Source: JAAAPF01 sp964481035 (GTDB lineage: Bacteria > Pseudomonadota > Alphaproteobacteria > Geminicoccales > Geminicoccaceae). From it: a DNA stretch of 5,963 nucleotides. A program made the translations under genes and the position numbers. Below the pieces are notes generated by a model. It saw nothing but the letters and a program-made list of their open reading frames with translations. It made no database searches and was not told where the DNA came from. The stretch lies in contig CAYZSE010000155.1 of the NCBI GenBank assembly GCA_964481035.1, forward strand, positions 1 through 5,963, written 5' to 3'. This document shows positions 1 through 5,963 of the stretch, piece after piece (position 1 is the stretch's first letter; every line of letters begins with the position of its first letter).

Positions 1-816
1 CGCGTCCAGCCCTACGACGTGACCAAGGCGACGGCGGAGGGCCTGCGCGCCGCCGGCATCGCGGGTCTCAACCTCGACCTGATCTACGGCCTGCCGTACC
101 AGACCGAGGCGATCTGCCGTGACGACGCGAGGAAGGCGCTGAGCTTCGCCCCGGATCGGCTGTCGGTGTTCGGCTACGCGCACGTCCCGCAGATGCGCAA
201 GCACCAGCAGCTCCTGCCCGAGGCGGCGCTGCCGTCGGGTCTCGAGCGGGCGGCGCAGTTCGAGGCGATCTGCGACGAGCTGCAGGCGGCTGGCTATGTC
301 CGCATCGGCCTCGACCATTTCGCCCATCCCGCCGACGCCATGGCGAAGGCGGCGGCGACGGGCGAGCTGCACCGCAACTTCCAGGGCTACACGACCGATC
401 CCGCCGACGCCCTGATCGGTCTCGGGACGACGGCCATCGGCTCCCTGCCGCAAGGCTATGCCCAGAACCACGCGCACATGGGCGACTACCGCAAGGCCGT
501 GCTCGCCGGCGAGCTTCCCGTCGCCAAGGGCCGGCCCGTCACCGCCGACGACCTCGCCCGCCGGCTCATCATCGAGCGCATCATGTGCGCCGGCGCGGTC
601 GATCTCGATGGCGTCGCCGCCGAGCTCGGCCTCGCCCGCGACCGCCTCGCCCCCAACGGCGACCGGCTCGCTCCACTCGTCGCCGACGGCATCGTCGCCA
701 CCGACGGCGTCCACTACGAGGTCCCGCGCCGGCACTGGTCGCTGCTGCGCCTCGCCGCCGCCGCCTTCGACACCTACCTCGACGCCGGGGCCGACCGCCA
801 CAGCCGCGCCGTGTGA
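1..816 (+). CDS. hemN: Oxygen-independent coproporphyrinogen III oxidase HemN, C-terminal part (5' end outside window)
   Basis: HemN is a cytoplasmic radical-SAM enzyme that oxidatively decarboxylates coproporphyrinogen III to protoporphyrinogen IX without oxygen, in haem and (bacterio)chlorophyll synthesis. The frame is open from base 1 and ends at TGA 814-816, giving 271 visible residues. The family is about 450 long, so roughly the first 180 residues, including the CxxxCxxC cluster motif, lie upstream. Visible marks in order are the end of the radical-SAM barrel (NLDLIYGLPYQT), FGYAHVPQMRKHQ, the GLDHFA segment, LHRNFQGYTT from about visible residue 123, YAQN, a RRLIIERIMC helix and the C-terminal FDTYL. 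RNFQGYTT, the MC segment and the FDTYL ending fit true HemN rather than the HemW-like paralogue. An internal GTG at 19 is not the real start. The next gene starts 119 bases downstream, so co-transcription is possible but not shown. Confidence 0.95.
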   Translation, partial: RVQPYDVTKATAEGLRAAGIAGLNLDLIYGLPYQTEAICRDDARKALSFAPDRLSVFGYAHVPQMRKHQQLLPEAALPSGLERAAQFEAICDELQAAGYVRIGLDHFAHPADAMAKAAATGELHRNFQGYTTDPADALIGLGTTAIGSLPQGYAQNHAHMGDYRKAVLAGELPVAKGRPVTADDLARRLIIERIMCAGAVDLDGVAAELGLARDRLAPNGDRLAPLVADGIVATDGVHYEVPRRHWSLLRLAAAAFDTYLDAGADRHSRAV

Positions 817-829
817 GCCGCCGGCACGC

Positions 830-865
830 GACCAGGCGAGCGCGAGAGAGCGTCCCACGCTGGTC
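830..865 (+). other. Imperfect hairpin in the hemN-LOV spacer
   Basis: GACCA (830-834) followed by GCG (836-838) can pair with CGC (858-860) followed by TGGTC (861-865), a stem of eight pairs with one bulged G. A competing small hairpin AGCGT-CCC-ACGCT lies at 849-861. No T-run follows, so it does not look like a standard rho-independent terminator. It could be a mRNA 3'-end structure for hemN, an operator, or chance in GC-rich DNA. Confidence 0.25.
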
Positions 866-866
866 A

Positions 867-895
867 TCGACGGCCCGCGCGCGACAGGATAGTCT
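867..895 (+). promoter_or_regulatory. Weak candidate sigma70-type promoter upstream of the LOV gene
   Basis: TCGACG (867-872) and TAGTCT (890-895) are separated by 17 bases and match the consensus at 4 of 6 and 3 of 6 positions. The bases around 886-906 are visibly richer in A/T than the surroundings, which is the main reason to suspect a promoter. The match is poor and could be chance; the LOV gene may instead be read from the hemN transcript. Confidence 0.2.
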
Positions 896-935
896 ATGCG
901 ACAAATCCGCCGGCGCGATCGTTGAGCCCAACGCC

Positions 936-1382
936 ATGTTCCAGGACTACCACGAGCCCTTGCTCCCGCTCCTGGAGGACGCCATCGTCCCGATCACGCT
1001 CGCGGACGCGACGACGCTTGACCAGGAGTTGGTCTTCGTCAACCGCGCCTTCGAGGAGCTCACGGGCTACGGTCGAGCCGAGGTGCTCGGCCGCAATTGT
1101 CGCTTTCTGCAAGGGCCCGGCACCGATGCGGTCGTTCGCACCCAGATCCGTGACGCGCTCAACCGCGAGCGGGTTTTCACCGGGGTCCTATGCAATTACA
1201 CCAAGACCGGAAGACCCTTCCACAACCTATTGATTATACGACCGATCAAGGCATCGAGAAGCGGCCTGAAGCTGTTCATGGGCTGTCAGTTCTCGTTCAC
1301 GGGACAGTTCGACTTGAGCGAGCTGCACGCCCATCTCGACGTCGAGCGGGGTCTCTTCAGCCATCTCAGCACCGCGCTCTGA
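936..1382 (+). CDS. Short LOV-domain blue-light photoreceptor (single domain, 148 aa)
   Basis: LOV domains are PAS-type sensors that bind FMN and form a light-driven cysteinyl-flavin adduct. The signature GRNCRFLQG is intact, with the photoactive cysteine at residue 55 and Gln59 after it. The other expected flavin contacts are present: Asn87 in NYTKTG, Asn97 in FHNLL, and Gln118 in MGCQ. The core spans about residues 15-120. A short N-terminal cap and a C-terminal stretch of about 28 residues, probably helical, flank it. There is no kinase, HTH, GGDEF or STAS output domain, so it resembles the stand-alone short LOV proteins of alphaproteobacteria and presumably signals by dimer rearrangement or a partner protein. 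ATG 936 is the only convincing in-frame start, although no clear Shine-Dalgarno sequence precedes it. Codon choice is less GC-biased than in the flanking genes. The partner and output cannot be told from the sequence. Confidence 0.93.
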   Translation: MFQDYHEPLLPLLEDAIVPITLADATTLDQELVFVNRAFEELTGYGRAEVLGRNCRFLQGPGTDAVVRTQIRDALNRERVFTGVLCNYTKTGRPFHNLLIIRPIKASRSGLKLFMGCQFSFTGQFDLSELHAHLDVERGLFSHLSTAL

Positions 1383-1458
1383 GCCCCGCGCGCCGGTGCG
1401 GTTCCGAGGCGACAGGTCGCGCGCGCGCAAAAGCGGCCCGCGCCGTCGCCGTGGCGTG

Positions 1459-1470
1459 CGCCTTAAGGCG
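1459..1470. repeat. 12-base perfect palindrome in the cobN leader
   Basis: CGCCTTAAGGCG is its own reverse complement and lies 62 bases before the cobN start. As RNA it could extend through a G-U and a U-A pair (1457-1472) into a six-pair stem with a UUAA loop. It could be a protein-binding operator or a leader hairpin. It stands out because its TTAA centre interrupts very GC-rich sequence. Function is unknown. Confidence 0.4.
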
Positions 1471-1521
1471 TATTGGCCGGCCGCCGCCGCACGGGCGAAC
1501 TCCGCCTCGAAGAATGGCCGC

Positions 1522-1526
1522 GGAGG
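1522..1526 (+). promoter_or_regulatory. Ribosome binding site that fixes the cobN start at TTG 1533
   Basis: GGAGG lies six bases before TTG 1533, the ideal spacing, while the upstream in-frame TTG at 1473 has no comparable site. The protein starting at 1533 begins (M)HLL, like known CobN N-termini. The site may be partly masked: CTCCGC (1500-1505) is complementary to GCGGAG (1520-1525). Confidence 0.75.
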
Positions 1527-1532
1527 ACCGCC

Positions 1533-4500
1533 TTGCATCTGTTGAACGCCGCCGCCGTCGACGCCGACGGCGGCGAGCCGGTCGATCTCGCCCAGACGCC
1601 CGCCGATCTGGTCATCCTCTCGACCGCCGAGACCGAGCTCGCCGTGCTCAAGTCCGGGCATCGCGCGCTCGGCGCCGCGGCACCGAGCCTGCGCTTGGCC
1701 AACCTTCTCAAGCTCAACCATCCCTACTCGGTCGACCTCTACGCCGAGCGGGTCGTGGCGCACGCCCGCTATGTCGTCGTCCGGCTCCTCGGCGGTCGCG
1801 GCTACTGGCCTTACGGGGTCGAGCGCCTCGCCGCCGTCTGCCGGGCGCGGGGCATCCCCTTGGCGTTCCTGCCGGGCGACGACCGCCCCGATGCCGATCT
1901 CGCCGACTGGTCGACCGCCCCTGTCGAGGCCCGACGCCGGCTCTGGCTCTACCTCGTGCACGGCGGGGCGGACAACGCGCGCCATCTGCTCGCCTGGCTC
2001 GCCGCCGCCATCGCCGCGCCCGCGGGGCCCTGGCAGGAGCCCGCGCCGCTTCTGCCAGCGGGCCTCTACCGCGACACGGCGACGCCCGCGGGGCCCAACG
2101 CCGCGCTCGTCTTCTATCGGGCGCTGGTCCAAGCCGGGAACACCGAGCCCGTCGACGCGCTCGCCCGAGCGCTGGAGGCGGAGGGCCTCGGCGTGCGCGC
2201 GGTGTACGCCACGAGCCTCAAGGACCCGCAGGCCGCCGCCATCGTCGCGGCGCTGCTCGCCGAGCCACCGCTCGACATCGTCGTCAACCTCACCGCCTTC
2301 GCGCTCGGCGACGAGCGCACGCTCCTCGACGCCGGCCGGCGGCCCGTGCTGCAGGCGAGCCTCGCCGCCCAGTCGCGCGGGGCGTGGGCCGCGTCGACGC
2401 GCGGGCTCGGACCGCGCGACCTCGCCATGCAGGTGGCGCTGCCCGAGGTCGACGGCCGTCTCTACACCCGCGCCGTCGCCTTCCGTGAGATCGGCGACAT
2501 CGACGCCGAGGTGCAGGCACCTCTCACCCGCCACGTCCCCGACCTCGGGCGCTGCACCTGGGTCGCCCGGCTCGCCGCGGCCTGGACGAGGCTCGCGCGC
2601 ACGCCTGTGGCCGAGCGCCGCATCGCGCTCGTTCTGCCCAACTACCCCAACAAGGACGGCCGGCTCGCCAACGGGGTCGGTCTCGACACCCCGGCGAGCG
2701 CCGCTTCCACGCTGCGTTGGCTCGAGGAGGCCGGCTACGGAACGGCGGACCTGCCCGCGGACGGCGCTGAGCTGATCGCCAGCCTCGCGGCCGGCCCAAC
2801 CAATGCGCTCGCCGATCGCGCGGCCCGCAAGGTGCGCGCGCGCCTGCCGCTCGCCGACTATGAAGCGGCCTTCGCCGCCCTGCCGGCGGCGCTGCGCGAG
2901 GCCGTCCTCGCCCGCTGGGGCGCGCCGGCGCATGACCCGCACGTGCAGGACTTCGCCTTCGCCCTGTCGATCCTGCCGCTCGGCAACGTCGTCGTCGGCA
3001 TCCAGCCGAGCCGCGGCTACCACATCGCCCCCGAGGCCACCTATCACGACCCCGACCTCGTGCCGCCGCACGGCTATCTGGCTTTTTATGTCTGGCTGCG
3101 GCAGGAATTCGGACTGCAGGCGTGCGTACATATGGGCAAGCACGGCAATCTCGAGTGGTTGCCGGGCAAGGCGGTGGCGTTGGACGAGGCATCGTGGCCG
3201 GAGGCGGTGCTCGGGCCGGTGCCGCACGTCTATCCCTTCATCGTCAACGATCCGGGCGAGGGCAGTCAGGCGAAGCGACGAAATGCGGCGGTGATCATCG
3301 ACCACCTCACCCCGCCGCTGGCACGGGCGGAGAGCCACGGCGCCTATGCCGAGCTGGAGCAGCTGGTCGACGAGTATTACGAGGCGGCGGGCCTCGACGG
3401 TCGACGCGCGCAGCATCTCAAGAGCGAGATCGCGCGCACGACCGAGCGGCTCGGCCTCGACACCGATCTCGGCCTCGGCGTCGCGGCCGATGACGAGGCG
3501 CGCCTCTCGGCCCTCGACAACCACCTCTGCGAGCTCAAGGAGCTGCAGATCCGCGACGGGCTGCACGTCCTCGGCACGAGCCCCGAAGGCGCCGCCCGGC
3601 GCGAGCTGATGATGGCGCTTCTTCGCGTCGACCGCGGCGACGGCCCGCGCACCCGCTCGCTCCTGCGGGCACTCGCCGACGATCTCGGCCTCCGGGGCTT
3701 CGATCCGCTCACCCGCGATCTCGCCGCCGCCTGGGACGGGCCCGAGCCCGCCGTCCTCCGAGCGCTCTCGCCGAGCGCCTGGCGGACCGCCGGCGACACC
3801 GTCGAGCGCCTCGAGATCTTGGCCGAAGCGCTCTTGGCCGATGCCCCCTGCCCACCGGAATGGGTGGCCACGCGGGCCGTCCTGGACGCCGCCGACGCCG
3901 ATCTCGGGCCGCGGCTCGACGGCTCCGGGCCGGCCGAGCGCAAGGCGCTGGTGGACGCCCTCGCCGGCCGCTTCGTCGCACCGGGCCCGAGCGGCGCGCC
4001 GACCCGCGGCCGTCCCGACGTCCTGCCCACGGGCCGCAACTTCCACTCGGTCGACAGCCGCGCGGTGCCGACCCCCGCCGCCTGGCACATCGGCTGGCGC
4101 TCGGCCCAGGCGATCGTCGAGCGCTACGCCCAAGAGCACGGCGAATGGCCGAGGCGGGTGGCGCTCTCGGCGTGGGGGACCGCCAACATGCGCACCGGCG
4201 GCGACGACGTCGCCCAAGCGCTCGCGTTGCTGGGCGTGCGCCCGCGCTGGGATCCCGGCTCGCACCGTGTCGTCGGCACCGAGATCCTGCCGCTCGATCA
4301 GCTCGGCCGCCCGCGCGTCGACGTCACNNNNNNNNNNNNNNNNNNNNNNNNNNNNNNNNNNNNNNNNNNNNNNNNNNNNNNNNNNNNNNNNNNNNNNNNN
4401 NNNNNNNNNNNNNNNNNNNNNNNNNNNCACAACCAGGACAACCGCGAGCACGACATCCTCGACAGCGACGACTACTACCAGTTCGAGGGCGGGCTCACCG

Positions 4501-4919
4501 CGACGGTGCGCCATCTCAGCGGTCGTCGGCCCGTCGTCTACCACAACGATCACAGCCGCCCTGAGCATCTGCGGATCCGCCGGCTCGAGGAGGAGGTCTC
4601 GCTCATCGTCCGCGGCCGGGCGACCAATCCCAAATGGATCCAAGGGGTCATGCGCCACGGCTACAAGGGCGCCTTCGAGATCGCGGCGACGGTCGACTAC
4701 CTCTTCGCCTTCGCCGCGACGACGCGGCTCGTGGGCGACCATCACTTCGACGCGCTCTGGGACGCCTATCTCGAGGACGCGGCGGTCAGGGCGTTTCTCG
4801 AAGAGGCCAACCCCAGCGCGCTCGCCGAGATCGAGGCGCGGTTCGCGGAAGCGGTGCGCCGGGGCTTGTGGCACCCCCACCGCAACCTCCAGGGCCTGCC
4901 GCCCCTCGACACCGGATGA
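1533..4919 (+). CDS. cobN: Cobaltochelatase large subunit CobN (interrupted by an assembly gap)
   Basis: CobN is the large, porphyrinoid-binding subunit of the ATP-dependent CobNST complex, which inserts cobalt into hydrogenobyrinic acid a,c-diamide in the aerobic cobalamin pathway; it is related to magnesium chelatase BchH/ChlH. Numbering from TTG 1533, visible blocks are DLAQTPADLVILS near the N-terminus, ALVFYRALVQAGNT (about 191), NYPNKDGRLANG (370), HMGKHGNLEWLPGKA (533-547, with His and Glu residues typical of the family), GRNFHSVD (834) and, after the gap, QNQDNREHD-type sequence, DSDDYYQFEGG and MRHGYKGAFE. These match CobN rather than BchH, as does the adjacent cobO. The drawn frame gives 1128 codons including 34 unknown ones; the family usually has about 1,250 residues, and the shortfall is explained by the gap. 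TTG is chosen over 1473 because of the GGAGG site. The stop overlaps the next start (ATGA). Confidence 0.96.
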   Translation: MHLLNAAAVDADGGEPVDLAQTPADLVILSTAETELAVLKSGHRALGAAAPSLRLANLLKLNHPYSVDLYAERVVAHARYVVVRLLGGRGYWPYGVERLAAVCRARGIPLAFLPGDDRPDADLADWSTAPVEARRRLWLYLVHGGADNARHLLAWLAAAIAAPAGPWQEPAPLLPAGLYRDTATPAGPNAALVFYRALVQAGNTEPVDALARALEAEGLGVRAVYATSLKDPQAAAIVAALLAEPPLDIVVNLTAFALGDERTLLDAGRRPVLQASLAAQSRGAWAASTRGLGPRDLAMQVALPEVDGRLYTRAVAFREIGDIDAEVQAPLTRHVPDLGRCTWVARLAAAWTRLARTPVAERRIALVLPNYPNKDGRLANGVGLDTPASAASTLRWLEEAGYGTADLPADGAELIASLAAGPTNALADRAARKVRARLPLADYEAAFAALPAALREAVLARWGAPAHDPHVQDFAFALSILPLGNVVVGIQPSRGYHIAPEATYHDPDLVPPHGYLAFYVWLRQEFGLQACVHMGKHGNLEWLPGKAVALDEASWPEAVLGPVPHVYPFIVNDPGEGSQAKRRNAAVIIDHLTPPLARAESHGAYAELEQLVDEYYEAAGLDGRRAQHLKSEIARTTERLGLDTDLGLGVAADDEARLSALDNHLCELKELQIRDGLHVLGTSPEGAARRELMMALLRVDRGDGPRTRSLLRALADDLGLRGFDPLTRDLAAAWDGPEPAVLRALSPSAWRTAGDTVERLEILAEALLADAPCPPEWVATRAVLDAADADLGPRLDGSGPAERKALVDALAGRFVAPGPSGAPTRGRPDVLPTGRNFHSVDSRAVPTPAAWHIGWRSAQAIVERYAQEHGEWPRRVALSAWGTANMRTGGDDVAQALALLGVRPRWDPGSHRVVGTEILPLDQLGRPRVDVXXXXXXXXXXXXXXXXXXXXXXXXXXXXXXXXXXHNQDNREHDILDSDDYYQFEGGLTATVRHLSGRRPVVYHNDHSRPEHLRIRRLEEEVSLIVRGRATNPKWIQGVMRHGYKGAFEIAATVDYLFAFAATTRLVGDHHFDALWDAYLEDAAVRAFLEEANPSALAEIEARFAEAVRRGLWHPHRNLQGLPPLDTG
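1550..1575 (+). other. Perfect 11-bp hairpin at the 5' end of the cobN coding region
   Basis: Bases 1550-1560 pair without mismatch with 1565-1575, leaving a four-base ACGC loop. The stem begins 14 bases after the TTG start codon and covers codons 6-15 (AAAVDADGGE). Such a GC-rich stem within the ribosome footprint could lower or regulate initiation. Repeated GCC/GGC codons in GC-rich DNA produce similar stems by chance, so the structure is certain as a sequence fact and uncertain as a functional element. Confidence 0.4.
4328..4427. other. Run of 100 N: assembly gap of placeholder length
   Basis: Exactly 100 unknown bases, the conventional scaffold gap size, lie inside cobN. The text before the gap ends RPRVDVT and the text after begins HNQDNREHD. 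In CobN relatives recalled from memory these blocks are about 130 residues apart, whereas the N-run stands for only about 34, so the true gap is probably near 390 bases. The two halves happen to be in the same frame as drawn. Confidence 0.9.
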
Positions 4920-5395
4920 GCACGGACGGCCGCGCCGCGGAGCTGCTCGTCGAGCGTTGGCTGCGCGCCCGCGGCCTCTCGTGCGAGCGCTTTTCGCCGT
5001 ACCGCCGCCGGCTCGCCAAGACCCCGGACTTCCGCGTCGCCACGCCGGCGGGCACGACCTTCTATGTCGAGGTCAAGACGCTCAACAGTGCGCGCCCCGG
5101 GCACGGCGCGCTCGCGCTCAAGCTGGTGCGCGCCCGGGCCCAGTTCGACGCCGTCAATCAGGGCGGCCGCCTCGCCAACGTCCTGGCGCTGGTCGTGCCG
5201 GCGCCGGCGGCGGTGGCGCGCACCCTCGCCGACCTCGCCGCGCGCGAGGCGGGCCCCGTCGCCGCGCTGGATCTCGTGCTCGGCTTCTCGACGGCGGGCG
5301 CCGAGGTCGCCAATCTGCACCTGCGGGCGGGCTCACGGCACACGGCGCTGGTGCGCGAGCTCGCAGACGCGCGACCCCTGGGGAGGACGGCATGA
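4916..5395 (+). CDS. Unnamed 159-aa protein with a PD-(D/E)XK nuclease-like signature, between cobN and cobO
   Basis: I do not recognise this as a named family. The N-terminal half carries the layout of a PD-(D/E)XK (restriction-endonuclease-like) fold. A first helix (AAELLVERWLRARG) contains Glu9 and Glu13. It is followed by TPDF with Asp38, then a strand ending FYVEVKT with Glu52 and Lys54. Next come a basic helix ending in RARAQFDAV with Gln76 and a hydrophobic strand VLALVVP at 89-95. The C-terminal 60 residues are alanine- and leucine-rich without a recognisable domain. There is no signal peptide or membrane segment. The start ATG overlaps the cobN stop and the stop overlaps the cobO start, each as ATGA, so it is translationally coupled to both; it has no strong ribosome binding site of its own. 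Nuclease activity is inferred from motif spacing only; the fold is also used by non-catalytic proteins. A direct role in B12 synthesis is not evident. Confidence 0.85.
   Translation: MSTDGRAAELLVERWLRARGLSCERFSPYRRRLAKTPDFRVATPAGTTFYVEVKTLNSARPGHGALALKLVRARAQFDAVNQGGRLANVLALVVPAPAAVARTLADLAAREAGPVAALDLVLGFSTAGAEVANLHLRAGSRHTALVRELADARPLGRTA
5380..5386 (+). promoter_or_regulatory. Strong ribosome binding site for cobO
   Basis: GGGGAGG lies five bases before ATG 5392, inside the end of the preceding gene. Together with the ATGA overlap it fixes the cobO start and suggests cobO can be initiated independently as well as by coupling. Confidence 0.8.
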
Positions 5396-5963
5396 CGATC
5401 ACCGACGAGGACCTCGAGCACGCCGCCAAGAAGGCGCGGATCAAGGCCGCCAAGGACAAGCTCTACGCCTCCAAGACCGTCGAGAAGGGCCTGTTGATGG
5501 TCCACACCGGCACCGGCAAGGGCAAGAGCACGGCCGCCTGGGGCCTCGTCATGCGCACCCTCGGCCACGAACGGAGGGTCGGCGTCGTCCAGTTCGTCAA
5601 GGGAAGGCGCGAGACCGGCGAGCGCCAGCTCTTGGCGCGCTTCGCCGACCTCGTCACCGTCCGCGTCATGGGCGAGGGCTTCACCTGGGAAACCCAGGAC
5701 AAGCAGCGCGACATCGAGGCCGCCCGCGCCGCCTGGGCGGAGGCCAAGGCGATGTTCGCCGATCCCGCCTACCACCTCGTTATCCTCGACGAGCTCAATA
5801 TCGTGCTCCGCTACGACTATCTCGACGTCCATGAGGTGCTGCGGGACCTGGCCCAGCGCCCGGCGATGCAGCACGTCGTCTGCACCGGCCGCAACGCCAA
5901 GCCGGAGCTGATCGAGGCCGCCGACCTCGTGACCGAGATGACGCTGGTCAAGCACCCGTTCCG
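5392..5963 (+). CDS. cobO: Corrinoid adenosyltransferase CobO (BtuR/CobO/CobP type), 3' end outside window
   Basis: CobO transfers the 5'-deoxyadenosyl group from ATP to the Co(I) corrinoid, making adenosylcobyrinic acid a,c-diamide or other adenosylcorrinoids, in the cytoplasm; it acts soon after cobalt insertion by CobN. The P-loop GTGKGKST is at residues 40-47, followed by VGVVQFVKG, the GFTWETQD motif, the acidic strand VILDELN with YDYLD after it, and a CTGRNAKPELIEAADLVTEM block. All are diagnostic of this family and distinguish it from PduO or EutT enzymes. The N-terminal 30 residues form the charged helical region that covers the nucleotide site in relatives. 190 complete codons are visible, ending KHPF, so only about a dozen residues are missing from a normal length of about 200. 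It starts four bases inside the end of the upstream gene. Confidence 0.97.
   Translation, partial: MTITDEDLEHAAKKARIKAAKDKLYASKTVEKGLLMVHTGTGKGKSTAAWGLVMRTLGHERRVGVVQFVKGRRETGERQLLARFADLVTVRVMGEGFTWETQDKQRDIEAARAAWAEAKAMFADPAYHLVILDELNIVLRYDYLDVHEVLRDLAQRPAMQHVVCTGRNAKPELIEAADLVTEMTLVKHPF

Noticed and set aside
895..924. Tiny open frame of nine codons (ATG 895 to TGA 924) before the LOV gene.
   Set aside because: Too short to support, has no clear ribosome site, and such frames are expected by chance; a leader peptide cannot be argued from this alone.
585..935. Upstream extension of the LOV reading frame into hemN.
   Set aside because: The frame is open but encodes an arginine-rich shadow of hemN. 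The recognisable protein begins at ATG 936, and no good start or ribosome site exists between hemN and 936.
1418..1428. Alternating CG run (Z-DNA-like) downstream of the LOV gene.
   Set aside because: Eleven bases of alternating C and G are unremarkable at this GC content, and no partner element is visible.
1514..1516. ATG just upstream of cobN as a possible start.
   Set aside because: It is in a different frame from cobN and leads only into a low-complexity arginine-rich shadow frame.
1473..1532. Earlier in-frame TTG start for cobN at 1473.
   Set aside because: It would add 20 arginine-rich residues with no counterpart in CobN as I know it and lacks a good ribosome site; TTG 1533 has GGAGG at six bases.
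1383..1532. Cobalamin riboswitch before cobN, suggested by GGTGCGG near 1395.
   Set aside because: The spacer is only 150 bases and lacks the conserved core and the B12-box (CAGGAGACC-like) on either strand; the GGTGCGG match is trivial.
1227..4880. Very long open frame on the minus strand opposite cobN (over 1,200 codons).
   Set aside because: It is the antisense shadow of cobN: in very GC-rich DNA the opposite frame rarely meets stop codons. Its translation is a low-complexity R/G/E/A-rich text with no family motif, and it crosses the N-run.
5064..5834. Long plus-strand frame overlapping the nuclease-like gene and cobO.
   Set aside because: Its translation is serine/arginine-rich and has no motifs; the other two frames there carry the clear protein families and coupled start/stop overlaps.

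Overview
The window reads as very GC-rich proteobacterial DNA, most likely from an alphaproteobacterium. The codons are strongly biased to G/C in the third position. The genes pair an oxygen-independent haem enzyme (HemN) with the aerobic-pathway cobaltochelatase subunit CobN and the adenosyltransferase CobO. That set is common in purple non-sulfur and related alphaproteobacteria able to live with or without oxygen. The assignment is an inference from gene content and composition; no species marker is present.

Layout, all on the + strand: (1) the C-terminal part of hemN, 1-816, cut by the window edge; (2) a 119-base spacer with a weak hairpin and a locally AT-richer patch that could hold a promoter; (3) a complete 148-residue single-domain LOV blue-light photoreceptor, 936-1382; (4) a 150-base leader with a 12-base palindrome and a GGAGG ribosome binding site that may be partly masked; (5) cobN, 1533-4919, interrupted by a run of exactly 100 N (4328-4427); (6) a 159-residue unnamed protein, 4916-5395, with a PD-(D/E)XK nuclease-like signature; (7) cobO, 5392-5963, running off the right edge. 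cobN, the unnamed gene and cobO are joined by two ATGA stop/start overlaps, so they almost certainly form one translationally coupled operon.

How the genes work together: HemN makes protoporphyrinogen IX on the haem branch. CobN (with CobS and CobT, not in this window) inserts cobalt on the B12 branch, and CobO adenosylates the corrinoid shortly after. The window is therefore a tetrapyrrole/cobalamin block. The two unusual members are the short LOV photoreceptor between the haem and B12 genes and the nuclease-fold protein locked between cobN and cobO. Both are worth follow-up; their roles here are not known from the sequence. I found no cobalamin riboswitch, tRNA, rRNA, CRISPR array, insertion sequence or convincing rho-independent terminator.
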